Positions 24,250-31,150 of a stretch of DNA of 64,000 bases are shown in pieces. Each line of letters opens with the position of its first letter. The first letter of the stretch is position 1. The notes below the pieces were generated by a model, which was not told the origin of the DNA, searched no databases, and was given only the letters and a program-made list of their open reading frames with translations. The translations under genes were made by a program, and so were the position numbers. The DNA is from CAWATZ01 sp963784995 (GTDB lineage Bacteria; Planctomycetota; Planctomycetia; Gemmatales; Gemmataceae): assembly GCA_963784995.1 (NCBI GenBank), contig CAWATZ010000024.1, positions 186,001 through 250,000 on the forward strand, in the 5' to 3' direction.

Positions 24250-25659
24250 ATGTCCACTCCGTCCACACCCGTCATCCGGCTGCTGATCGTCGATGACGAC
24301 GAGCAGCTGCGTCAAACCCTGAGCCGGCGTTTTCAGCGTCAAGGCCAGGTGGTCACCGCGGTCGCCAGCGGCGAGGAAGCCGTGGCCCTGCTGGAGCAGC
24401 AGCGCTTTGACGTTGCCTTGCTCGATCTGCACTTGCCCGGGATGAGCGGCATCGAGCTGCTGGAGCGCATCAAGGCCGCCCAGCCGGAAATCGAGGTGGT
24501 GATGCTGACCGCCCACGGCAGCATGGACACCGCCATCCTGGCCATGAAGCGCGGCGCCTACGACTACCTGACCAAGCCGTTCCACCTGCCCGAACTGGAG
24601 ATCCACGTCCAGAAAGCGTTCGAGAAGGTGCAGCTGGTGCGCCGGCAGTGGCAGTGGGTGGAGCATCTGCGTTACGAGTCGCCGCGTTATCGGCTGATCG
24701 GCTCCAGCCCGGCGATGCAGCGCGTGGTGCAGCTGATCGAGAAGGTGGCGATGACCGACGCCACGGTGCTGGTCCGCGGCTCCAGCGGCACCGGCAAGGA
24801 ACTGGTCGCCCGGGCCATCCACTACAACAGCAGCCGCCGCGATCGGCCGCTGGTGACGGTCAACTGTGCCTCGCTGCAGGAGACCTTGCTGGAGTCGGAG
24901 CTTTTCGGTCACGAGAAGGGCGCCTTCACCGGAGCGGTGAGCACCAAACCGGGCCTGGTGGAGGTGGCGGAGGGCGGCACGCTGTTCATCGACGAGGTGG
25001 CCGAGATGGCCCCCGGCTTGCAGGCCAAGCTGCTGCGCATCCTGGAGGACGGCCACTTTCGCCGGGTCGGCAGTACCCTGGAGCAGCGGGCCAACGTCCG
25101 CGTGGTGGCGGCGACGAACAAGCGGCTGGAGGACGAGCAGAAGGCCGGCAAGTTCCGCGAGGACCTGTATTATCGGCTGAACGTGGTGACGATCGTGCTG
25201 CCGCCCCTGCGCGAGCGGCGGCAGGACATCCCCGAGCTGATCGAGCATTTCCTGACGACCCGGCAGCTGGGACCGATCCGCTACCGCATCCAGCCGGAGG
25301 CGATGCAGGCCCTGCTGCACTACGACTGGCCCGGCAACGTCCGCGAGCTGGCCAACGTGATCGAGCGGGCCCAGATCCTGGCCGAGGACCATCTGATCTC
25401 GCTGGACGACCTGCCCGAATCGCTGGTGGGCCCAACGCCGTTCAGCCGCACCAGCGGCGACCCCCAGCACCTCGCCGAGGTCGAGCGCCACCACGTCGAG
25501 CAAGTGCTGCACCAGGAGAAGGGCAACAAGGTCCAGGCCGCCCGGACGCTGGGCATCAGCCGGCGGGCGCTGTACCGGCTGCTCAAGAAGCATCACCTGG
25601 AGGGGACACGCTCGGAGAACGCCGATCACCGGGCGGAACGGGAAATCACGGGAGCGTAG
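24250..25659 (+). CDS. NtrC-family sigma-54-dependent response regulator
   Basis: Residues ~5-118 are a receiver domain with phospho-acceptor D59 (VALLDLHLPG). Residues ~145-380 are an AAA+ sigma-54 activator domain with Walker A GSSGTGKE at 177 and GAFTGA at 224-229, needed for contact with sigma-54. The arginine finger region (FREDLYYRLNV) and DWPGNVRELANVIERA follow. The C-terminal HTH is of the Fis type (NKVQAARTLGISRRALYRLLKK). ATG at 24250 is preferred to TTG 24232. It is the clear partner of the globin-coupled kinase and would activate sigma-54 promoters on gas or redox signals. The target genes are unknown. Confidence 0.92.
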   Translation: MSTPSTPVIRLLIVDDDEQLRQTLSRRFQRQGQVVTAVASGEEAVALLEQQRFDVALLDLHLPGMSGIELLERIKAAQPEIEVVMLTAHGSMDTAILAMKRGAYDYLTKPFHLPELEIHVQKAFEKVQLVRRQWQWVEHLRYESPRYRLIGSSPAMQRVVQLIEKVAMTDATVLVRGSSGTGKELVARAIHYNSSRRDRPLVTVNCASLQETLLESELFGHEKGAFTGAVSTKPGLVEVAEGGTLFIDEVAEMAPGLQAKLLRILEDGHFRRVGSTLEQRANVRVVAATNKRLEDEQKAGKFREDLYYRLNVVTIVLPPLRERRQDIPELIEHFLTTRQLGPIRYRIQPEAMQALLHYDWPGNVRELANVIERAQILAEDHLISLDDLPESLVGPTPFSRTSGDPQHLAEVERHHVEQVLHQEKGNKVQAARTLGISRRALYRLLKKHHLEGTRSENADHRAEREITGA

Positions 25660-25703
25660 ACCAGTGTATCCCGATGGCGCCCGTGGTGCGGAATGGGTTC
25701 CGC

Positions 25704-26345
25704 TCAATACACCGCCGGCAGTTCACCGCGCTGCGCTCGCTCGTAGTAGCTCTGGGCAATTCCGGCTGGTCGGGAATTGCCATCTGGCGGACGAAATTGA
25801 GAAACTGGCGGAAGATTACTGGGAAAGCAGCAATAGTGCCGCAACAGAGCAACCGCACGCGGATCCTGAGATTCCTGCAGGACTCGGAACAAATTCAGCA
25901 GCCGCCGACGTGCTTCCGTGATTCGCGGACGTGCTAACTGGCAAATCTCGATCAGTTCGCGCCCCTGGGCGGTCAGGCCCTGGATGGTGCCATCCGGAAG
26001 GATTTCGAGATGCTGGCCGAACGCCTGCTCTTCGGGGTTCAGTACGCCTTGGGCGTCGGTCTTCACCGAGTTGCAGCGACAGCAGGCGTAAACGAGATTG
26101 TCGTAATCGCAGATGCGGTTGGGGACTTCCACGCGCGATTGCAGATGATCGACGCTGAAGGCATCTTCACCCACCGAAAGCCACTGTTCGCGCCACAGGC
26201 AGTAAACACAGCGAAACTGAAACTCATCCCGCAGCCAGGGCTTGTACGACTGGTAGTTCAGAAACCCCTGCGGTCCGTGACGACGGACGTGAACCTGCGG
26301 CGGATACTGAAATGCCAGCCGGACCGCATCAAGGAACTGAGGCAT
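25704..26345 (-). CDS. HNH endonuclease family protein
   Basis: The HNH core is visible: zinc cysteines C46/C49 (FRCVYC), the D66-H67 pair in FSVDHL, N83 (DYDNLVYA), and the second zinc pair C88/C91 followed by N92 (CCRCN). The 213-residue protein has a helical C-terminal extension (LIEICQLARPRITEARRRLLNLFRVL). Its ATG at 26345 lies inside the 3' end of the upstream gene (17-base overlap), so translation is coupled. Such orphan HNH proteins are common in Gemmata-type genomes. Whether it restricts foreign DNA is unknown. Confidence 0.8.
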   Translation of the reverse strand: MPQFLDAVRLAFQYPPQVHVRRHGPQGFLNYQSYKPWLRDEFQFRCVYCLWREQWLSVGEDAFSVDHLQSRVEVPNRICDYDNLVYACCRCNSVKTDAQGVLNPEEQAFGQHLEILPDGTIQGLTAQGRELIEICQLARPRITEARRRLLNLFRVLQESQDPRAVALLRHYCCFPSNLPPVSQFRPPDGNSRPAGIAQSYYERAQRGELPAVY

Positions 26346-26655
26346 CAAGAGCTTCTGCCACCGCCTTTTCCATCTTGGTAATCTCGTTGAGCATCTGGGA
26401 ATCCAGAGACTCCAGGTGCCGGTCCGCCCGACACTGAAGGTCTTGCAGCTCCGCTGCCTCCGCCGCAGTCAATCCAGCCGAAAACTGCTGCCCAATCAGC
26501 GCCAGGCGACGCCGGTTGGCAATGGACCATTCATCGTCTTGCACGGCCTGCTCCAGAATCTTGAGAGCGAGCTGCTCGACAGGAAGCTTGCGCGAGGCTG
26601 CCTCGGATTGCAGCTTGATGGCCAGGGGATCGGTTACGGTAATCGTGAATGGCAT
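26329..26655 (-). CDS. Small antitoxin-like protein overlapping the HNH gene
   Basis: The 108-residue protein starts MPFTITVTDPLAIKLQSEAASRKLPVEQLALKILEQAV. This N-terminus has the strand-helix-helix look of ribbon-helix-helix antitoxins. The rest is helical and acidic (LTAAEAAELQDLQCRADRHLESLDSQ). The 17-base overlap with the HNH gene downstream suggests a coupled pair. The 5' end overlaps the BamA-like remnant by 22 bases. The antitoxin role is inference from size, position and the N-terminal pattern only. Confidence 0.6.
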   Translation of the reverse strand: MPFTITVTDPLAIKLQSEAASRKLPVEQLALKILEQAVQDDEWSIANRRRLALIGQQFSAGLTAAEAAELQDLQCRADRHLESLDSQMLNEITKMEKAVAEALDASVP

Positions 26656-27476
26656 GGTCCATTTCTACCTGCGTTGGCGGCAGAAGCAGCTTCGGGGTTC
26701 GGCACGGTCACTCTTTTGAGTTTACCTTCCAGGCGCTTCCCTGTCGAGAGTGTTGCGCCCATGAGCCCACGAAGGCCGTCTTTCGTTCCAGGGTGGGTGG
26801 TCAGTGTGATGGGGCACGACCCACGTCGCGCGGCAGGCGTGTTGTTGACCCACCGCAGGGACAACATCCCCTGGATGCTCCAATCGCCGAAGGAGAACCG
26901 GAATCTGCCCCTCTGGAACAAGCAAGTATTCCGCACCCGTAAGACGGGTATCTGGAGCAGTTCCAGGCGGATGCGCTGACCCGCTCCCCGGAAAGCATCG
27001 CCCGACATCAGGTCTTCCCTGCTCGTCGGCCAGCGTTCCAGGTCAAAGTTGCGTTCTTCCCACACGATACTGACCACCGGTTCACCTCGGGAGTTCACGC
27101 CGGCCATGAGCCGCAGGCTGCTGGTGGAGGTTTCCTCGACCTGCACGAGAATGTCCTTGTAAGGGTTCTCCCCTTCTGCATCAAGGACCGACACGGTCGG
27201 CCGGATTCCCTTGCCGCGGTCGATGGCGAAGATGCCCAGGCGTTCCAGGTTCTTCTCGGCCTTGCGGAGATCGGTATAGCGGAGATCCGTTCCTGGAGCC
27301 AGGGTGCTGGGCAAGGCCCCGAGAATGACATTCTGCCTTGTGCGTGTATTGCCGACGATCCAAATCTGCCCGACTTTCGCTAGCTGGGGTTTTCTGGCAG
27401 CGGCTTGACCCGAAGCGATGCTGGAGAAGGTCGTGACGGCAGCAACCAGGACGAGACTGACGAGAACAGCCTTCAT
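26634..27476 (-). pseudogene. Truncated BamA/POTRA-type outer-membrane protein
   Basis: A signal peptide (MKAVLVSLVLVAAVTTFSSIASG) is followed by a POTRA-like domain (VGQIWIVGNTRTRQNVILGAL, DLRYTDLRKAEKNLERLGIF). The start of a surface-antigen barrel is then visible (ETSTSSLRLMAGVNSRGEPV, DAFRGAGQRIRLELLQ). Beyond residue ~172 the similarity stops and the remaining ~110 residues look unlike a beta barrel (basic, proline-rich). A normal protein of this class would continue for several hundred residues. It is probably a broken copy or a lineage-specific remnant. GGAG precedes the ATG at 27476. Confidence 0.65.
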
Positions 27477-27767
27477 TTCCGACTCCGTTTCGTGGGACCG
27501 AGCGAAAACAAGTTCGCTCTTCCGGGGGAGAACGTCTGTATCAGGCTGCAGTCGAGGTGAGAGCGTGATGGTGCGGGTCAGGGCGAGGATGCCAACCGGG
27601 CCACAGGCTACAAAGATCCTGCAATCCGGTCAAGGCGGCAGGTCGATACGACTCGCTCCTCCGTGAGTCGAGCATGGTGGACCTGTCGCCCGGTGGTTGC
27701 CACGTGCCTCCCGGATGGCGTCCAATCCCCTCACGCCAACCGACCCCCTTTGTGAAAGGACCGATCC

Positions 27768-28476
27768 ATGCCGTCCCCCCCAGACGCGCCGTGATTTCCT
27801 GACGCAATCCACCGCTCTGGCCGCCGGGCTGAGTGCCGCCGGGCTGGCTGCCGCCGAGGAGAAAAAGCCTCTGTTCAAGATCTCGCTGGCCCAGTGGTCG
27901 CTGCACCGTGCCTTCAACACCAAGAAGCTCGACCCGATCGACTTCGCCAAGATCGCCAGGGACGATTATGGCATCGAGGCCATCGAGTACGTCAACAAGT
28001 TCTACAAGGGCAAGGGGACCGATTCCAAATACCTCGCTGACCTGAAGAAACGCGCCGACGACAATGGCGTCAAGAGCGTGCTGATCATGTGCGATGGCGA
28101 CGGGAAGCTGGGCGATCCCGACGAGGCCAAGCGCAAGCAGGAGAGCGACGCGGGCCTGGCCTACTTCAAGGACTGCAGGAATCTAACGGCCCTCTGGCTG
28201 CTCCAGACGCAGGTGAGCGATGTGGGCCTGGCCCACTTCAAGGACTGCAAGAGCCTCACGGAACTCAGGCTGGTGCGCTCGAAGGTATCGGGGTTGGCAC
28301 CGCTGAAGGATCTGCGGCTCGAGGTGATCCGCCTGACCCCCCGAACATCACCCCCCCAGGGTATGGATATTCTCCGCGCCATGAAGAGCCTCAAAACCAT
28401 CGGCATCTCGCTCAACCAGGCCTGGCCGGCGGCGGAGTTCTGGGAGCGCTACGACAAGGGGGAGTTCACGAAATAG
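27768..28476 (+). CDS. Tat-exported sugar isomerase/epimerase-like fragment fused to leucine-rich repeats, with a frameshift in a C run
   Basis: AAAGGA precedes ATG 27768. The next bases contain seven Cs (27775-27781); removing one places MPSP before the twin-arginine motif TRRDFL and a Tat signal (STALAAGLSAAGLAAA). Residues ~30-130 resemble the start of a xylose-isomerase-like TIM barrel (FKISLAQWSLHRAF ... DFAKIARDDYGIEAIEYVN). From about 135 the sequence changes to leucine-rich repeats (LAYFKDCRNLTALWLLQTQV) ending PAAEFWERYDKGEF, like the tail of Gemmata LRR proteins. This is probably a recombination chimera of two genes. Corrected length is 235 residues. Confidence 0.65.
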
Positions 28477-28718
28477 TGTGGCGCCTGTTTCCACTGGTTG
28501 TCCTTGCCGCCTGCGGAACCCGGTTGCCCCTGGCCCTGCCTGGACGACCGCGGCCGGCTCTGTCCCGCGCCGGGCCAGCTGGCGTACACAAACCCGCCCG
28601 CGCCTCCCCGACCATCGCGGACTGGCCGCCTGGCCGCGTGACCGGGTCGTCTGGAAAATCCCGGGGAGAGCCGTTATCGTTGCGGCTGTGGATAAACCGC
28701 CCCAACCCGGGAAGGACC

Positions 28719-29285
28719 ATGATGAAGACGACACTGCCGATCCTGAACCTCACCGAGGCGAAATTCGAGTGCATCTACGGCCGGGGCTGTGACGGCATCT
28801 GCTGCCAGAACGGCCGGCCCGGCGTCTACCCCGAGGAAGAGAAGCGCATCCGCGTCAACCTGAAGAAGTTTCTGCCCGAACTTCGTCCCGAGGCCCGCAA
28901 GGTCGTCCTCAAATCCGGCTTTCTCAGCAACCGCCGCAAGGACGGCCTGCCCATGCTGCGCGTCGTGGGCGGCTGGTGCGTCTTCTTCCACCAGGGGTGC
29001 GTCCTGCACAAGGTCGGCGCCGTCGAAGGCGACAAGTACCGCTACAAGCCCGCCCCCTGCGCCCTGTTCCCGGTGAGTCGAACCGAAAAGGGCGACTGGT
29101 ACGTCCGGCAGCACGGAGTCGAGGGCGAGGCCTGGGACCTGTTTTGCCTGGCCCCGCGGGCCAGCGACCGGCCGGCCACGCAATCGCTGACCGAGGAAAT
29201 CCGCCTGGCCGAGCGGTTCGCTGCCCTGGAAGAGAATCAGCAATCTTGCTCCCCTCTCCCCACTGGGGAGAGGGGTCGGGGGTGA
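28719..29285 (+). CDS. DUF3109-type cysteine-cluster protein
   Basis: The 188-residue protein begins MMKTTLPILNLTEAKFECIY. It has the cysteine pattern of the DUF3109/YkgJ-like group: CIYGRGCDGICC near residue 18, CVFFHQGCVLH near 85, PAPCALFP and FCLAP. The cysteines probably bind an Fe-S cluster or zinc. GAAGGA precedes the tandem ATG at 28719/28722. The last ~13 residues (SCSPLPTGERGRG) come from the family D repeat at 29245-29261, which supplies the stop region. The function is unknown. Confidence 0.8.
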   Translation: MMKTTLPILNLTEAKFECIYGRGCDGICCQNGRPGVYPEEEKRIRVNLKKFLPELRPEARKVVLKSGFLSNRRKDGLPMLRVVGGWCVFFHQGCVLHKVGAVEGDKYRYKPAPCALFPVSRTEKGDWYVRQHGVEGEAWDLFCLAPRASDRPATQSLTEEIRLAERFAALEENQQSCSPLPTGERGRG

Positions 29286-29343
29286 GGGGTTTCGCATGGC
29301 CCGGCAGCCCCACCCCTCTCCCCGGCGGGGAGAGGGGAGCAAG
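29245..29343. repeat. Paired CCCCTCTCCCC repeats (family D)
   Basis: The outer arms CTTGCTCCCCTCTCCCC at 29245-29261 and its exact complement at 29327-29343 enclose two smaller hairpins. The left part is coding for the DUF3109 C-terminus. Related hairpins occur at 10517 and 38343. Confidence 0.9.
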
Positions 29344-29484
29344 AACGGCACTCCACGACAAAAATCCGACACGCCTGGCTGATTGCCGGCACGCCGCTCC
29401 GCCGACGGGCAAACCTGCTCAATCTCCCATTTTCCCTGCGTTTCCTCAGGCCTCCAGGCCGACGCGCCGACCCCGCCGGGGTGG

Positions 29485-29515
29485 AAAACCGGGAATCGGC
29501 GCCGGTTTTTCTTTT
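29485..29515 (+). terminator. Intrinsic terminator
   Basis: AAAACCGG at 29485-29492 pairs with CCGGTTTT at 29502-29509. The run TTTTTCTTTT follows. This is the only hairpin with a clear T-tract noted in the window. It probably ends the DUF3109 transcript. Confidence 0.6.
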
Positions 29516-29669
29516 CCCTCCTGTTTCCTGTCTGCTACAATGCACCTGATGGTGTCAGGGGAGCGGTTTGTCTCCATTTGTCCTGTCCTGACCGCTCCCT
29601 TGTCAGAGCGAGCGCTTTTTCAGGAAAGGGAAAGCCGCTGGCAACTTCCCCAGGCCAGCCGAAAAGTGC

Positions 29670-29698
29670 TTGACAGGAGACAGAACAGCCCTTACATC
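29670..29698 (+). promoter_or_regulatory. Candidate sigma-70 promoter for the STAS gene
   Basis: A perfect -35 TTGACA (29670-29675) is followed after 17 bases by TACATC (29693-29698) as the -10. It lies about 125 bases before the STAS start codon, with the family G palindrome in the leader. Confidence 0.45.
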
Positions 29699-29748
29699 AG
29701 TACAATTACTCCCGTTTGCGATGGCGTGACATCGCGCACCCAGATTGA

Positions 29749-29800
29749 CGGGAGGGCGAGGCTCCCGCCGAGCCGGCTCGGCAGGAGCCTCGTCCTCCCG
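29749..29800. repeat. Inverted repeat with GGGAGGGCGAGGCTCC core (family G)
   Basis: The left arm at 29749-29774 and the right arm at 29775-29800 abut with almost no loop and differ at a few positions. It would form a long cruciform or hairpin in the 5' leader of the STAS gene, ending 22 bases before its ATG. Confidence 0.85.
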
Positions 29801-29822
29801 CGACATCCGAGGAGTTACCAGC

Positions 29823-30185
29823 ATGTCCACCCAACCGCGCCGTCGTCGGCTGGAAGTTGAGCCGATTGGTGACGTTACCGTGGTGAATTTCGTGGATCGC
29901 AAGATCCTCGACGAGCAGAACATTCAGATCATCGGCGAGCAGCTCTTCAGCCTGGTAGACACCGAAGGCTGCAAGAAATTGCTGCTGAACTTCGGCAACG
30001 TCGAGTACCTGTCCAGCGCCGCCCTGGGCAAGCTGATTACCCTGAACAAGAAAGTTCAGGGTGCCAAAGGTAAACTGATCCTGTGCAACATCGACGCCCA
30101 GATCCATGAGGTCTTCGAGATCACCAAGCTCGACAAGTTCTTCAAGATCATGAAGGACGAGCAGACGGCCTTGCAGGCCTTCTGA
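29823..30185 (+). CDS. STAS-domain anti-sigma factor antagonist
   Basis: The STAS fold of SpoIIAA/RsbV is recognised from VTVVNFVDRKILDEQNIQIIGEQL and from YLSSAALGKLITLNKKV, where the serine in the SS pair is the usual phosphorylation site. The C-terminal part (LILCNIDAQIHEVFEITKLDKFF) is typical. ATG 29823 with GAGG upstream gives 120 residues. An RsbW-like kinase gene lies 191 bases downstream, the expected partner. No sigma factor or PP2C phosphatase is adjacent, so the output of the switch is not visible here. Confidence 0.9.
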   Translation: MSTQPRRRRLEVEPIGDVTVVNFVDRKILDEQNIQIIGEQLFSLVDTEGCKKLLLNFGNVEYLSSAALGKLITLNKKVQGAKGKLILCNIDAQIHEVFEITKLDKFFKIMKDEQTALQAF

Positions 30186-30376
30186 CCGGCCTCGGGGAAG
30201 ACCCAGTACGCACGCCTGGTCCGCGGCAGCAAGGGAACTGCCCGACCACTTCCAGGGAAGATGCCCATGGTCAACACACTGTTCCCGGCTTTCGGATGGC
30301 CGGGTTGGCTCACTTGCAGGCGCAAGCGACACTTCGTCAGGAGACTCAGCCGGTGGCTCCAATCACATTACAAACC

Positions 30377-30817
30377 ATGACTCCGCAACGCGACGCCGGT
30401 CACGTGCCCTTCCGGGAGATTGTGATCGCCAGCGATCCCAACGAGGCGCGTTGTTTTCAGGATCAGATCGAGCAGCTGCTGCAGCAAAGCCGGGCCAGCA
30501 CGCACGACATCTTCAGCATTCGGCTGGCCCTGGAAGAAGCGCTGATCAATGCCATCAAGCACGGCAATCAGCTCGATCACACCAAGAAGGTCCACCTCTC
30601 CTTTCGCATCCTGGAGGACCGCTTCGAGGTGCAGATCCACGACGAGGGCCCCGGTTTCGACCCCACCGACGTCCCCGATCCGACCGCCATCGAGAACCTG
30701 GAACGGCCCTGCGGCCGGGGCCTGATGCTGATGCGCCATTACATGGACGAGGTTGCCTACAACTCCCGCGGCAACGGCGTCACCATGGCCCGGATCTTCC
30801 GTGCCGGCAAGAAATGA
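30377..30817 (+). CDS. RsbW-like anti-sigma factor serine kinase (HATPase)
   Basis: This 146-residue protein is a stand-alone GHKL ATPase. It has the N box EEALINAIKHGN (about residues 53-64), G1 box DEGPGFDP (about 89-96) and G2 box GRGLMLM (about 113-119). Such proteins phosphorylate STAS antagonists and hold sigma factors. ATG 30377 lacks a clear Shine-Dalgarno; an in-frame ATG at 30296 is possible but adds unlike sequence. It pairs with the STAS gene upstream on the same strand. Confidence 0.85.
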   Translation: MTPQRDAGHVPFREIVIASDPNEARCFQDQIEQLLQQSRASTHDIFSIRLALEEALINAIKHGNQLDHTKKVHLSFRILEDRFEVQIHDEGPGFDPTDVPDPTAIENLERPCGRGLMLMRHYMDEVAYNSRGNGVTMARIFRAGKK

Positions 30818-30909
30818 GGCCGTGGCGCCACCCGGTTCGCGGGCTGGCTTTGAGTCCGGATGACCCCGGGTATCAAGAAACGCACACCACATTCAGGAAG
30901 CCTGGGGCC

Positions 30910-31003
30910 GTAGCCGCAGGCTTTAGCCTGCGCTCTGCCTCACCGCCGTAGCCGCAGGCTTTAGCCTGCGCGGAAGCTCCGCGCAGGCTTTAGCCTGCGG
31001 CTA
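30910..31003. repeat. Three family F repeat units (two direct, one inverted)
   Basis: Units at 30910-30937 and 30948-30973 are direct copies of the arm at 21535-21562. The third, at 30980-31003, is in opposite orientation and can pair with the second around GAAGCTC. This compound element fills the gap between the anti-sigma kinase gene and mutS. Confidence 0.9.
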
Positions 31004-31150
31004 CGGGCGGCCTCTCGGGAGGACTGCGATCACGGCCGGCGCCAATGCCCTCACCCGACGGATCGCTGCCGAATAGAATCTTCCCTGGGATTGCTCCATC
31101 CGAGCGACCCCGGCATTGATCCGGCAGTCTCCAGAGAGGACAGAGCGAGA

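Larger units (their letters stand above)
29286..29822. other. Intergenic region with repeats, a terminator and a promoter candidate
   Basis: The 537-base gap between DUF3109 and the STAS gene has no supported ORF. It contains the right half of a family D repeat, an intrinsic terminator (29485-29515), a sigma-70-like promoter (29670-29698) and a family G palindrome (29749-29800). Confidence 0.6.
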
